Assembly: GCA_000827265.1 (NCBI GenBank)
Contig: KN834762.1
Coordinates: forward strand, 312,939-376,938
DNA from: Collybiopsis luxurians FD-317 M1
Lineage: Eukaryota; Basidiomycota; Agaricomycetes; Agaricales; Omphalotaceae
Reading direction: 5' to 3'
DNA length: 64,000 bases
Made by a program: the position numbers and the translations under genes. Numbering within the stretch: the stretch's first letter is position 1; every line of letters begins with the position of its first letter. This document shows positions 11,801 to 24,500 of this stretch, in pieces. Under the pieces are notes generated by a model. It was given only the letters and a program-made list of their open reading frames with translations. It did no database searches and had not been told where the DNA came from.

Positions 11801-12771
11801 TGGAGTCCGAAATCTTGTAGACCTGGCACGGTCTTCTCAGCATGTTTCGTCCTTACGATTCTTATTCACTTCCTCTATTGCTGCCGCCTCATCCTGGACT
11901 TCATTGTTAGGGCCATGTCCCGAACACATCGAGCCTGACCCCAAGTTTGCGGTCGGAAGTGGATATGGAGAAAGTAAATACGTCTCAGAAAGGGTCCGTT
12001 TTGAGCGATATTCATCTAGAAATCCGACATTTCTGACATTCCTCTAGATATTAGAAAAAAGCGGGCTGCATGTGTCTATCCTCCGAATCGGCCAGATCAG
12101 TGGTGGAAAGCCTAATGGGGCCTGGGCGATCAGTGATTGGTTCCCAATGATGGTGAAGTCGAGTCTGCCCCTGGGTTTCCTGCCGGAGGCACACGGAGTA
12201 TGTTCTTTTGAAGTTTGATGCTTACTGTCCGCCTTAACCCCCTGTTTATAGGTTGTCTCATGGGCACCCATGGATGCTATTTCGGAGGCCATCTCGGATG
12301 TAGCCTTCACTACTGAAAATCTACCTCTCGTTGTGAATCTAGTACACCCATACCCTGTGGCTTGGAAATCCATGATAGAAGCTGTCCGAAAGGCTATTAT
12401 CGCAGCAAAGGGCTTGGACTCGGGTGCTCTACCTTTGTTACCATTACAGGAATGGGCGAACTTGCTGCAAAAGCACTCTACCGGTGAGAAGATCTCGGTG
12501 ACTGAGCTTGTACGTATCTTTCTTTGCCATTTGCTGCTTTACTGAAGACAGTTGTTAGCCCGCCTCAAAGATCCTTGAGTTCATACAACGTCAAGCACAA
12601 GGCGATGAAATCGTATCGAAAGCCGGAAATTCCTCATTAGAAGCTGCCGGATTGGCTTCTTTTGTTACAACCAATGCTTGTCGTATCAGTGCCAGGATGA
12701 GAAACTTGGCACCTTTTGACTCCTCCGACGCGGAGTTGTGGGTACAATATTGGATGCAGAAGGGTTTATGA
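8864..12771 (+). CDS. ATR-1: adenylate-forming reductase (A-T-R)
   Basis: Thirteen exons rebuild one open frame of 3255 bases (1084 aa). Order: adenylation domain (about 1-550), carrier domain (about 555-640), thioester-reductase domain (about 700-1084). Visible motifs: the P-loop-like LHSSGSTGLPKA; IYGSTEGG (A5); a GRADDVIIHSSGEKT segment (A7/A8); the A10 region PRAAKGTVMRKAA with its lysine; the phosphopantetheine site GLDSLSA (Ser about 608); the NAD(P)-binding LTGSTGNLGSQ (about 705); and the Tyr-x3-Lys pair in YGESKYVSE (about 869/873). The family activates a carboxylic acid with ATP, holds it as a thioester and releases it by NADPH reduction. There is no condensation domain. The intron in the carrier domain splits the Ser codon. 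The 3' end faces a coiled-coil gene 59 bp away. Lys2 itself is unlikely because of the multi-copy context. Substrate unknown. Confidence 0.93.
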
Positions 12772-12830
12772 GCATCCACTAGACAAAATTATACGTATAT
12801 CTGGTAGATTCGATAGAAAAATTGTATATC

Positions 12831-14928
12831 CTAGCTGATAATTAGGCCCCAAGATGTCGGCATTGTTGATAGTTCGAATATTGTCACCGAGTACATAATG
12901 GCCTGGGAGATGCGCCCCTCCGAAACGATGCCATATATGGGTTTCACGTCATCAAACGTCTTTCGGACTATAGAAGGAACTAGTTTTGCGATGAAATGTA
13001 AATACCTGTGTTCAAAGTGCAAAATCAACATACTTGAACTCACCGTGATTTACGGGAAGTAGGATAGCCACCTGTAGAAGTTCCATAATTCGAGCGAGGC
13101 CGTTCCTGTTGGTTTGTCCAGCCACTTGCATCTCGGAAAATATTTGCATCTACCTGTAATTTAGCGATTTCCGGTGATTGTGTGTTTTATCAGCTTACTC
13201 TTGTTCTTCTGTTCCTTGCTCCAAAGCTCAATCGTGTCGTTTTGCCCCGCCAGCTGAGTCTTCAGGGACTTGTTTTGCGACAGAAGCGTGGCGTTTTCCT
13301 GCTTGGCTTTCTTGAGCTCTTTCTGCAAGTCCTGGACCTACACGCTCAGCGAAGTAAGACGACCACGTTTTCGTAAGAATATACTCTGGTTGCACCTTGT
13401 TCTGCGTTTCATCTATCTCTGCTGACAAAGTAGAGCGAACGGTGTTGAGTTCACTCTTTTTTCGATCGCGCCGTGCCTTCCATGACGCGATCTTCTCGTC
13501 TTGGTCAGCGACCCGATTTTCTAGAGACCTATTGTCAGAGGCGAGCGTGATATTCTTCTGCTTAGCTTTTTCCAGCTCTTTCTGCAAGTTCTGAACCTGA
13601 AAGTAGAGTGAGTCTGTCACACTCAGAGTGAGACCACCCTAGGATCGCACCTGGCTACTTAAATTGTCGATATCTGCCGACAAAACAAAGCGAACAGTTT
13701 TCAGTTCCTTCGTTTTCTCGTTGCAATGGGCATCTCGGTCAGCCACCTGGCTCTCCAGCGACTTCTTCTCCAAGAGGAGCATACTGTTCTCCAGTCTCAC
13801 TTTCATGAGGTGTTGCTCTAATTTCTCCATCTTCTGTGCTTGAGCGTCGATTTCCTCTCTCTGCCGAGTCATTTTCCCTTTCATTGTCTCGGCATCTGTC
13901 TTCCGCGCTTCAACTTCTACTCGGAAAGAGGAACAGCGTGTGTTTGAATGACGGAGATCCTTTTGTAAAGAAGCTTTCTCGGTTTCCAAAGCACTAATTT
14001 GAGATTTGTGACTCTCTACAGATGCATTTAGTTCTGCAATATCATTGTTGAGATCGTTGATACATTTGCGTTGACGGAGCTGAATAGTATCCTGGGATCG
14101 TAGTTCCATCATCAGTTCTGCGATTTCGTTTGCCCTTCGAGTGGCAGTCTCCTTTTGTCCATCTAACTTTGAGTGGAGAACGGTTAACTCCGCTTCCTTG
14201 TCGTCGCGAGCTTTTCGAAGGGTTTGAATTTCGCTAGCGTTCGATTCTATAGTCTCCTTCATCTCCGAGAAGTGAATGATCAAATAATTATTTGACGCCA
14301 CCAATTTAAGGTTCTCCTTTTCAAGGGAAGCAGTTTTGTCCTGCTGATACAGTAGTGCGGAAGAAAGCTCTTCGACGTTCCTGGGAGGCTGCCTGGCATC
14401 CAGCTCCTTCTTCAGCTGCTCTACTTCGGCATTCTTCTCGTTTAACGAAGATATCAATGCAGCTCGTTGCCTACAACAAAAACTGAGATTCGAATGGTTA
14501 CTCTGAGGAGATTTGCTTACCGTTCGTGCTCTTCTTGTTCCCCAACTCCTTTAATGCGCTCGGTTTCAAGCAGCTCCCGGACTTCGTTAGCACCATTTCT
14601 AAGAAAGTTTGCGCACTCTTCTAGTCGTTTGACTTTAGTTTGTTCATCTTGAAGTTTTTGCCCCTGCTCTATTAACGCAGCCCGCGCAGTCTCCAACTCC
14701 ATCGTCAAATTTTCTATTTCACAATCTTTCTGAGTAATAGATTCCTCCCGTTCAGCGCCCTTTCTAACAAGAGTTTAAGGACCGGACAAGATTTTTGAAG
14801 GTTCAAACTCACCCAATGTGTTCCCCGTCGTCTCGCGACAATCCAACGACACAGGTTTGGGATGGAGATTCACAACTTGACACCGCCGATATCGGATTTG
14901 GAACGTCTTGGTTTAGGCAGAACATCAT
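12831..14928 (-). CDS. Coiled-coil protein with repeated exons
   Basis: Multi-exon gene starting at tandem ATGs (14928/14925). Exon 1 gives a short non-coiled leader ending DDGEHIG, spliced in phase to a long heptad-rich region (EREESITQKDCEIENL onward) typical of a rod-like coiled coil. Three related modules of up to 67 aa occur in tandem toward the C-terminus: a segment ending RFVLSADIDNLSSQ, then exon 13396-13596 beginning VQNLQKELEKAKQKN, then exon 13199-13337 beginning VQDLQKELKKAKQEN. The tail is not coiled: DANIFRDASGWTNQQ, then a globular-looking stretch YLHFIAKLVPSIVRKTF, ending at TAG 12831. It resembles tropomyosin/myosin-tail-type rods only by composition. I do not recognise a specific family. 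Confidence 0.72.
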
Positions 14929-15019
14929 AGCTTGCCAAATCGTATCAGAAAAGCCGCGAGTGGTATTTGATTATGAGAAGTGGCAAGGTTCCTGGCTCCG
15001 AGGTGAAGTTTACAGACGA

Positions 15020-15310
15020 GGACCAAACACGGTCATATGATATCCTTGCCTCGCGTCACTAGTCAATGTGAATTAGGTTTGGGAAAATTGTAAGTGTCTT
15101 CCTTAATCCATCCAGAGTTCTTTATACACAGAGATATGTGCGGGATTAGTGAAACAGTAGGTTGAGTCGGAATAGAATAGCGAGGGTATCCAGATTAGGA
15201 GGGGCCAAAGCACCCACTGACGTTCAACCGATGTGTGCGTATAGGTATTTGGAGACTGAATAAGTGCCTCAGCGACATGCACATGGACTAAACCTGGCTG
15301 GGATGGGAGA
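15020..15310. repeat. Direct repeat, copy 1 (partner at 16420-16690)
   Basis: The stretch beginning ACACGGTCATATGATATCC and running through AGATTAGGAGGGGCCAAAGCA to CCTGGCT resembles, in the same orientation, the stretch at about 16420-16690 (ACACGGTCATGTGACATTTCC ... AAATTAGGAAGGGTCAAAGCA ... CCTGGCT). The copies are clearly diverged. The second copy lies at the 3' end of the DUF6533 gene. Copy 1 abuts the broken end of the OYE pseudogene. Confidence 0.65.
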
Positions 15311-15981
15311 TGGTCCATAGGGTTTCCAACCTCCTGCCACAGGAGTTGCATCGGCGTTGCGATGAAGGAAGGGAGCAACTGTCGAGGCTTTGCGACCGGC
15401 GTGGGCAAGCTGCAATAATCAGTCAACCAGGGATTCCATGTAGATTTGTGCGCACCTGGATGCCAATCTTTTGATTTCGAGAATGAGCGAAGTCGACGAT
15501 CTCTTTGAAGCTTTTGATATGAGCATCGTCCCAAATTCCGGTATCATCTGGAGAAATTCGTCCTTCAGGCGAGACCGCTGTTGCCTCGACAAAGGTCAAA
15601 CCGGGCCCTCAGCAACCCTCGGGACAGTATCCCTCCAACTTGATGAATTATCAGCACCGTATCTAGCGTTTCTTGATTCTACCTACGATGAGCGATATGC
15701 CATAGAGTCGTATGTCCATTAGTAGCAGAATACTGGCACAATGGAGCGAGCTGCGCATGCAACTACAATCGGACGAAGTTCCTTAGTAGATCATTAAAAA
15801 GGTAGCAACTGACAGATATCCTGTTCTGGAAAGTATGGTCTCTGATTTTGATCGGCGTAAATAGCTTTGGAACACTCTTTCCATCTGGTTGAGGATCGAG
15901 GGCAGTTCCGCTGGCGATAGTTTGTGCTGGAGTAAAGATGGAACCTATGGGATCAGGTCGATTGGAGAAGCTGGGAGCCAT
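15305..15981 (-). pseudogene. Truncated Old Yellow Enzyme copy
   Basis: Decayed partial duplicate of the intact OYE gene at 18775-20239. The first exon is well preserved (starting MAPSFSNRPDP at 15981, through GTALDPQPDGKSVPKLFTPI and a FQNRI end). A second segment matches the [17 protein letters not shown] and WDDAHIKxFKEIV regions. A short 10-base insertion at about 15610-15620, a partial tandem copy of GAGGG plus flanking bases, breaks the frame between these two motifs. The copy stops after the equivalent of [12 protein letters not shown] and runs into the 15020-15310 repeat. The catalytic-side half with the IHTAHGYL motif, and the whole C-terminus, are missing. It cannot encode a working enzyme. 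Confidence 0.85.
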
Positions 15982-16074
15982 GAGGATAATGCATTTACAA
16001 TGACATTTGCTGTTTATAACTCCCATTTGTTGCTCATAATCCACTTACGAATCGTTCATCGGTGGCATTAGCAG

Positions 16075-16430
16075 ATGAACCGAGTAGACATGTCAAGCAG
16101 CAATGCAATGAGTGAAGCTTTCGGGAGCAAAGAAAAAAAGTATATGCATCGCATCGGTGTGATTACTGTAATCATTGCAAGCCACACATTCAATGGCTTT
16201 CAACGATTTCCGAGTTCTTATAAACCTAGGTACACATCTGAATTAGATTACCTTCCACCTCTCGCACCCGAACAAGCTAATCAGCACTGTTCGAATGTTC
16301 TGTCCCTTAATCCACAGTAGGAGAAAGGTCACTAAAGGAGTCAAAGGAACAGCGCGAGGTATTGAGCTTGGAGTGGTAATGCCCCGGCTCCGGGGCAGCA
16401 ATGAGGCAAACAAACGCGACACGGTCATGT
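16075..16430 (+). pseudogene. Remnant of a homeodomain-like gene copy
   Basis: Around 16238-16315 the frame reads ELDYLPPLAPEQANQ and ends in a run resembling VLSLNPQ. This matches SESDYLPPLAPEQAKP ... SFVNPQ in exon 2 of the intact gene at 20326-21397. The homeodomain-like exon 1 is absent. The 95 bases between this remnant and the OYE pseudogene start resemble the intact bidirectional promoter (shared TTACGAATCG and a TTTATAA-type stretch). The two remnants therefore look like one duplicated pair that decayed together. Confidence 0.7.
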
Positions 16431-16690
16431 GACATTTCCCTCCCCGTCGCCGGTAAGTATTACGTTTCTTGTTGAGTGTTCTCTTTGCTCTATCCCGATT
16501 TTTATAGACACACAGCTATTCATACAGATAGACCACATAACTATGCACCGGATTAGCAAAATAGTAGGTGGAAATAGTAAAGTAGACTTTATCTAAATTA
16601 GGAAGGGTCAAAGCATAAGATAAGTGCAGGCGGAGTACTAAGTACCTCAGTGATAGATATATAGACTACACCTGGCTTGTACTAGGAGCA
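16420..16690. repeat. Direct repeat, copy 2 (partner at 15020-15310)
   Basis: Diverged same-strand partner of the 15020-15310 repeat. It overlaps the 3' end and downstream flank of the DUF6533 gene, which suggests that the fragment at 15 kb was copied from here. Confidence 0.65.
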
Positions 16691-18370
16691 GGACTGACGC
16701 TCCGGCTCCAAGTCCGTTCAGATACATTCAACATTTCCAGCTCTTCATGCTCCTCATCATCTAATCCTGAAATAGACCTCTCTTGTGTAACGAGAATAGC
16801 CATTCGTGCGGTCGTTGAAGACAGCTTGCGTGACTGGCTCCGCATATGTAAAATCGCTCTGCTGGTCAAGAGCGTCTGCATCACACGTTGGTATGGGGAG
16901 AGAAGGTTCTCCAGGTCGCTCTGCGTATGCGAATTTAGTCATGGATACGTCGAAGCAGTGAAAGGAGACGACTGTGATGTTACTCACAGGAAGCAGTAAT
17001 ATTATGACCACGTTTGATGCAGCAAAGGCTGGGAATATGTTCAATACTGGGCGTAACTGGGACCGGACATCGGCGCATCTTACCGAAAAGAAGAATGTAA
17101 TAAGTGATACCTTCACATTCCACAAGTTAGCATCGCCCTTTTTGTCCCAGTCAGGAATTTGTTATAAACGCTCACCATCACGATATATCACGGTCGTCAA
17201 AGCTGACCATCTTCCCATACGGACTATGTACATGTATAATGAGAAATGCTGTGAGCGAAGAGTATGTACAATGGAAATGTTTTGACACGCACGGAAGTTG
17301 AATCCCGGAATCAACATCAGTATCAAAATACCTGGGAAATTCTCGTCAATACTTGCAAATTGCAACGACGCAGTTGATACTCTGCACTGCGAAAGAAAGC
17401 CTGCGTACCTGCTTCGTATATCATCAATAGTACCCAGACAAGAAAAAAAATTGGTTTTCCGCCCAGGATGACACATCCTATGGTTCGCGAGTCCGGGGAT
17501 GGAACAACTAGGTATAAGTATGACAAAAGATGATGAGTTCCAGGCATTTGCGGCACATGCGATTACTAGGTGATGAAAACCTACATGTATGAGACTTGAC
17601 AAATATATGGTTGATATAAAGGATAGGGAGCCAGCAGCACAGGAAATATATGGGAAGAGCGATGCTCAGTCGTATATCTTTGCCCCATAATGCCCAGGTA
17701 CGCAAGGTCAGGACAACTAGGGAGAGAGAGAGCAAGCGTAAGTTGAGACTTCTAAGAGATGCCAGGGGACGAAATTTACTTTCTGTAAGGGCTATTCCTA
17801 CAAAGTACATCCCTACGCGTTGATTAATGTTACTCAAATGGTGTCATTCAAGGATAGAAATGAGGCGCACATGCACTGATGCCATACAAGATATGACAAG
17901 TTTTTGGGTCTATGGGCGCTGCGAATGATACTAAACGTATAGTTAGTATCAAATTGGCTAGTCTAGTATGGTGGTTTGACTCACACGCATATAACAGACC
18001 AATCGTATCGATAAATGGCATATACCTCTGAACGATATACAGCATATTCAAAGAAGAAGTGAACACCCGCTCTGCGGACCAAACAAACTCCAACTCAGTT
18101 GGTAGCATGACGAGCCAATCATATATGAGAAGGGTGCTACTTGATACTGAGGAAGGGTGCAACGGATGAGTAAGTGACGAACACAGAGGGAAGGGCAGAG
18201 ATGAAGAGTAAAATACTTACAAAGGAAGTACTGCAATCCCAAACCCAAGCTACTTTAGAACACAAGACTCCTTGTCCTTGAGACATACTACCAATACACC
18301 TCACCGAAATTAAATTGTGAACATTGAGGTAGTGGACCGCCTCTTCTAGAGTCAGTGATGAAGAGTCCAT
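16666..18370 (-). CDS. DUF6533 seven-helix membrane protein
   Basis: Multi-exon gene for a basidiomycete polytopic membrane protein of the DUF6533 type. Exon 1 (ATG 18370) reads MDSSSLTLEEAVHYLNVH. A later exon has the family core STLLIYDWLVMLPTELEFVW, then NMLYIVQRYMPFIDTIGLLY. Further pieces read DPKTCHILYGI, LTLRTWALWGKDIRLSIALP, a Gly-Cys segment ending FFLVWVLLMIYEA, VRMGRWSALTTVIYRDG and FAASNVVIILLLPVSN. The last exon is SRAILHMRSQSRK with an acidic tail. The layout suggests about seven transmembrane helices and a cytosolic C-terminus. The biochemical role of the family is unknown; a receptor-like role has been guessed from topology only. Several short exons are placed by family resemblance, so exact splice sites are approximate. 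Confidence 0.82.
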
Positions 18371-18774
18371 ATTTTACCTAGAGAGGTGAAAGTAAAGATG
18401 TATCTGTGAGTCGCGGCGGTAACTGGTTTGCTCTGATATATATTCGAGAAAAGAATATCATTTAGACAGATCTAGCCCACCAGTAACCTATCAGAAAGAC
18501 AAGTTCATCTCCCTGCTCGATCATCATCATCTCGCTTCACATATTTTTCGGACAGTAGGGATCATCCAACTTGATTGCATCGCCACGCTCCTGACAGCTG
18601 GGACGGAACATGTCACTTATTTCCAGTTGGGCAGAGTCGTTGATTATCATCAACGAAAGCGGAGAGAAAAAGATGGCAGTGGAAGTGACATCCAGTTCTT
18701 TGCAACCGGAGTTCTCGTAAGTATTTATATTACGTATCTAGCCATCTCATATACTTCTATGCATGTCTATGCAC
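18371..18774. other. Spacer between OYE 3' end and DUF6533 5' end
   Basis: About 400 bases without a supported gene. It should hold the DUF6533 promoter and the OYE 3' untranslated region. Confidence 0.45.
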
Positions 18775-20239
<1,465 letters not shown>

Positions 20240-20325
20240 GAGTATGAGGAATTCAGAATTTCTGTTTATAAATACACCTTTTGTTGTTTATAAATCACTG
20301 ACTTACGAATCGACGTTGATGAAAG
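20240..20325. promoter_or_regulatory. Shared 86-bp divergent promoter (OYE / homeodomain-like gene)
   Basis: Only 86 bases separate the two opposite start codons. The stretch contains TTTATAAA-type elements on both halves and TTACGAATCG. Part of it is kept in the decayed duplicate near 15990-16075. Confidence 0.5.
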
Positions 20326-21397
20326 ATGTGGAAGATAGAATACCCAGATTGCGAACGATCATGTGATTATCCTTCTCCAATGCTTCCCCTCGCCAACATC
20401 GACGAGCTCGACAAAATCTGGAACGCCGATAAACGCCTTCCGACCCTTCCGTCGCGTCGGGCTTGGGCTGAGGCGCGCAATCTACAACCCTCAGAAGTCA
20501 ACTTTTGGTTCTGGCGGAAACGTACCAGTGCCAAAGCAAAAGGTATCGCTCTGGCCTCCGGTTATTATCACCTTCCGGTCGGCACTCCTCCATGCATCAA
20601 GGATGAACCCATCGAGGAAGAATTGACGCGCTCATCGTCCCCAGAGCCTCTGCCTTCTATCAAGTCCGAACCAGAATCTCCCCGAACGTCTCCGCCGCCC
20701 TCTGAAGACTTGCCTCTTGCGAATATATGCGCTTCTGACGATGACGAAAAACAAGAGCTTCACTACGATCTGCATCTACCCGAAGAATTCCATCAAGATC
20801 ACCAGGAACTGGAGAGCGGCGATTCTGAAGAAGCTATGAGCATAGATACTAGTACGCTTCAGCTTGATCATTCCATCCTTTGAACTGATCGCGTACTCAG
20901 CTGTACTTCCGAGATATTCCTCCCAGCTCAGACCGTGGTCGCTCTCTACTTTTGATACAACCAATACTTCTTGCCTCAATACGCACTCCATCTTCAAATT
21001 AGACGAAAAGATCTACACACCTGACGGCTTCCAAGTACCAGAATCCCATCCTGACCTTTATCCACACGCTTACGTCGTCGAAACGTCCACAAAACCAAAT
21101 GATTTCCCAATTCTTTCTGAACTATCTGAGTCAGATTATCTTCCGCCTCTCGCACCTGAACAAGCCAAGCCAGTACCGTTCGAACTGAAGGATTCGTTTG
21201 TTAATCCACAATACGACTTCATCGAGCATACATCGTACAAAAGACGCCTCGATTCTCGAGAGTACGAAACTCTGATTAATGGAGACTCCGGCCTCGACAC
21301 AGGTTCGACTCTGTATCGTGCGTTTGTTAGGCGCTTGACCGTAGAATGGGAGGGCGATGATGGGTGGCTGATGCGGAAGGAACTCTATTTGCTTTGA
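20326..21397 (+). CDS. Homeodomain-like putative transcription regulator
   Basis: Two-exon gene (intron about 20852-20901, GTACGC...CTCAG). Residues about 25-75 resemble a homeodomain: an N-terminal helical part (LDKIWNADKRLPTLPSRRAW), then a recognition-helix-like EVNFWFWRKRTSAKAKG, close to the usual WFxNRR core but with a Trp and Lys-Arg. Next comes a Ser/Pro/Glu-rich acidic region with repeated KSEPESP and DDDEKQE patches, suggestive of an activation domain. Exon 2 (VLPRYSSQLRPWSL to LMRKELYLL) matches no family I recognise. The gene is divergent from the OYE with an 86-bp gap and converges on ATR-2, whose stop lies 164 bp beyond. The regulator role is inferred from the homeodomain-like core; no signal peptide or membrane helix is seen. 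Confidence 0.65.
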
Positions 21398-21561
21398 CTG
21401 CTCTGCTGCTGCTTTTCCTGTTAGCCATGTTTCTGCTTTCTCGGAACGGATTAGTACTGCTTTTAACATATATTGACGTATTGCTCTGCTAGATAGTCAT
21501 TATTACACAGTATTGTACATATATCATACATAGCCAAGACCGCAAATATTTCTCTGTTGCA

Positions 21562-24500
21562 TTAAAGCCCCGATTGCACCCAATAAGCCACCCAACGCTC
21601 TGCATCGCTGCCACATATAGGCGGAAGATCACGTATACTCGGGCTGATAGACTTGATATGATCTGTCGCCAGAGGCGTCAACCCAACAGCCTCGACATCA
21701 TCCCTACCCTCGATTTGCTTGTCCGCTTCAGCCATTTTCCGGTAAAAGTCGATAATCTTCCCCGCGGGCTACGAATCAAACACACGTCAGTATTCCAGAG
21801 CGGAGAGAGAGGGAGAGAGGGAGAAGAAAAACTGAACACTCACAAGCTCATCTTCAAGCCCTTCAGCTGCACTCTCCGCCATGCGCTCCAAAGCATCGAC
21901 CCATGTATCAATCGGGACAAGGGGTAAAGCCTCCGAATCTGGACTCTTCAATTGTATAACAGCTTTGCGTACAACCTGTATCATATTTGACCATGAAACA
22001 GGACGAGGATGAATAAGGTTGATCGCGGATGGGGGATTTTGCTTAAAGAGACCGACGTCAATGATGGCGTCGGCAACTGCGTCAGTGGGTAGCCAAGATA
22101 TTACCTACATAAACGAAAAACATAGAATCAGATAATCTTCAGCAGCATAGTCACATAAACTCACTCCATGAGCATCAGGCAACATATTCAGCTTGATACT
22201 GGATTTAATCATCATCGGGAACCAATCGGACATTGCCCATGCACCGTTAGGTTTTCCTCCGCTTATTTGACCAATGCGGAAGGAAGTCGTAAGAAGACCA
22301 CTTCTTGCAAGGATCTAGAAGATGTTCATTAGCTGAGACAGCTGAAAAAAACATTTTCAAAGATTTACCCTCTCAGAAACATACTTCCCCTCCCCGTACC
22401 CCATTCCGACCGCACCTCCGGCGTCCATCAGAATCTCCTCCGGATACGGTCCCTTCTTTGATGCATCCCAACCTTGCGCAGCAGATATACTTGATGTGAA
22501 TAAAAACCTCAACGAAGATCGATGCCGACTTGACCGTGCCAAGTCCACGAGACTGCGCACCCCGCGTACCTGTGACTCAAACGAGGAAAGGGATAGGTTA
22601 AAGTCGAGTCTCCACGCATTGTGAATGATGATTGTAATTTCGCCCCTGAGCTGAGGAAAAATAGGTTAGAGACGGGAGAAAAGTTTAAACTTATACATAC
22701 TGCCTCATACACTTCCTGAGACAGGCCCAACTGCGGAAGGGCGCTCTCTCCTTGAAGATATACCACTTTTTTGGCATCCAAAAATGACGTATCTAGCCCT
22801 CTATCCAAGAAGCGCTCCTTGTGTCGATTTAACAATGAAGTATGGACAGACGACGGACGATTAAGTGCGTATATCCTGTGCACAGAGGAATTCTTCAACA
22901 ACGATGCAAGAATCTGGGCTCCTAAGCTGCCCGTAGATCCTGTCAGCAGGATGACATTGGACCGAGGGACGGTATCATGAGAGTTGCCGTTGACGATAAC
23001 TTCCAACCCCTTTGAGTACTTGGCAATCATTTCCTCCATTTGCCGCATGTGCTCATCTTTCTCAATTTTCTTCGCAGACGTCTCTGACTGTATAGGGTCC
23101 TCCGGATTGACAATTCCGAGTATATGAGTAGACAGGTCTTGGATAGATGGATGATTGTACACTGTGTTCTGGGTCATGAGCTTGGAGGCCGCTTGTATCA
23201 GAGAGGTTTCAGAGCTCCGTAGAGCACTGAAGATCCGCAGTCGAAGGATCGTCGCACTCAGACTGATCATCGAAAAAAAATGAAATTAGAACAACAGAAA
23301 AGTACATCAAACCAAATAGATGCACCTATCTAGGCCATTTTCGAACATATCCATCGTTGGAGTCAAGACGGACCCTGTAAGATCTTTTACTTGATCTGTG
23401 AGCCATTGTACTAGATGAGCAGAGTCCCACTCGGCCGGGGGAGAGGTGGGACTGCTGTTCGCGTTAGATTCAACAGTTGCATATCTGGAAACGGAAACGA
23501 TATTAGCTCTGAAACACAACATACAAACCGACTGAAAACAGATAGATAGATAGTTGGAGTAGAACAGACATTTGATTTATTTCATGCTCGTAATCTCTAA
23601 TCGCGGCCTTTCGCATAACAGTACCCTTTGGAGCGCGAGCAAGAGGTTTTTCAGGCGACGTGACAAGAATCATTTCTTTGTAGATCCTGCTAAAAGCGGG
23701 TGCTATTTGATTAGCTTCCTCGACTATAGGCCTGGATATGCCGAGACCGTTAGAAAGAAAAGCAACTTTTTCGGTCCAGAAACATACCAGATCTTGTTCC
23801 GGTAGCTAGATAGTTCTTCAAGATTGCGGACATTAATTTCGTTGCCGGGCGTTGGTTCAATCAATACTCCTGGTTGATCGCGCTCGCGGCCAAACATTAT
23901 CGCTCCTAGGATTCTATAGGAACGGGAGAAAAAGTCTGACGTGTTAAACGATGTACGGAGGAGAATAAACTTACAGCGGGCTGCGCAACAGCACATTCTC
24001 TATCGGAGCGGGAACAGTTTTTTCGCCAGAAGTATGAACCAGAACATCATCGATTCGTCCAACCCTATCATCTCCGTGCGTCTTCAGTCACTCGACAGCA
24101 ATCGGAAATCGGAAATCTACTCACACTTTCCACAAGCCTGGCTTCGTAGGGTGCTCGACAAACAGATCCGACGTTGCATAACCGCGGGGATTCGACATGT
24201 TTACATAGGCGAGGGGATGAGTTTCGGCAGCCTTGTGAAAAAATCCAAGTATAAAATCTATCTGCACATTCATTTTAGTAACATGAACTTACCAAGAACT
24301 GACATTCGTATGTTCCATCTCCTTGCGGAGCCCATTTCGTACGTGTTTTTTCAGAAAATTTGTGCCACTGCCAGTCTTCTCTGTCGGCAGATGCGTTGAC
24401 AGCCGTTGGAATAGCGAACTCTGTTCCTCCGTACAACGAACGGATGTGAACCCCTTCTGAAACCAGATGATCACCGATTGCAGGAGGTAACGGGCCTCCA

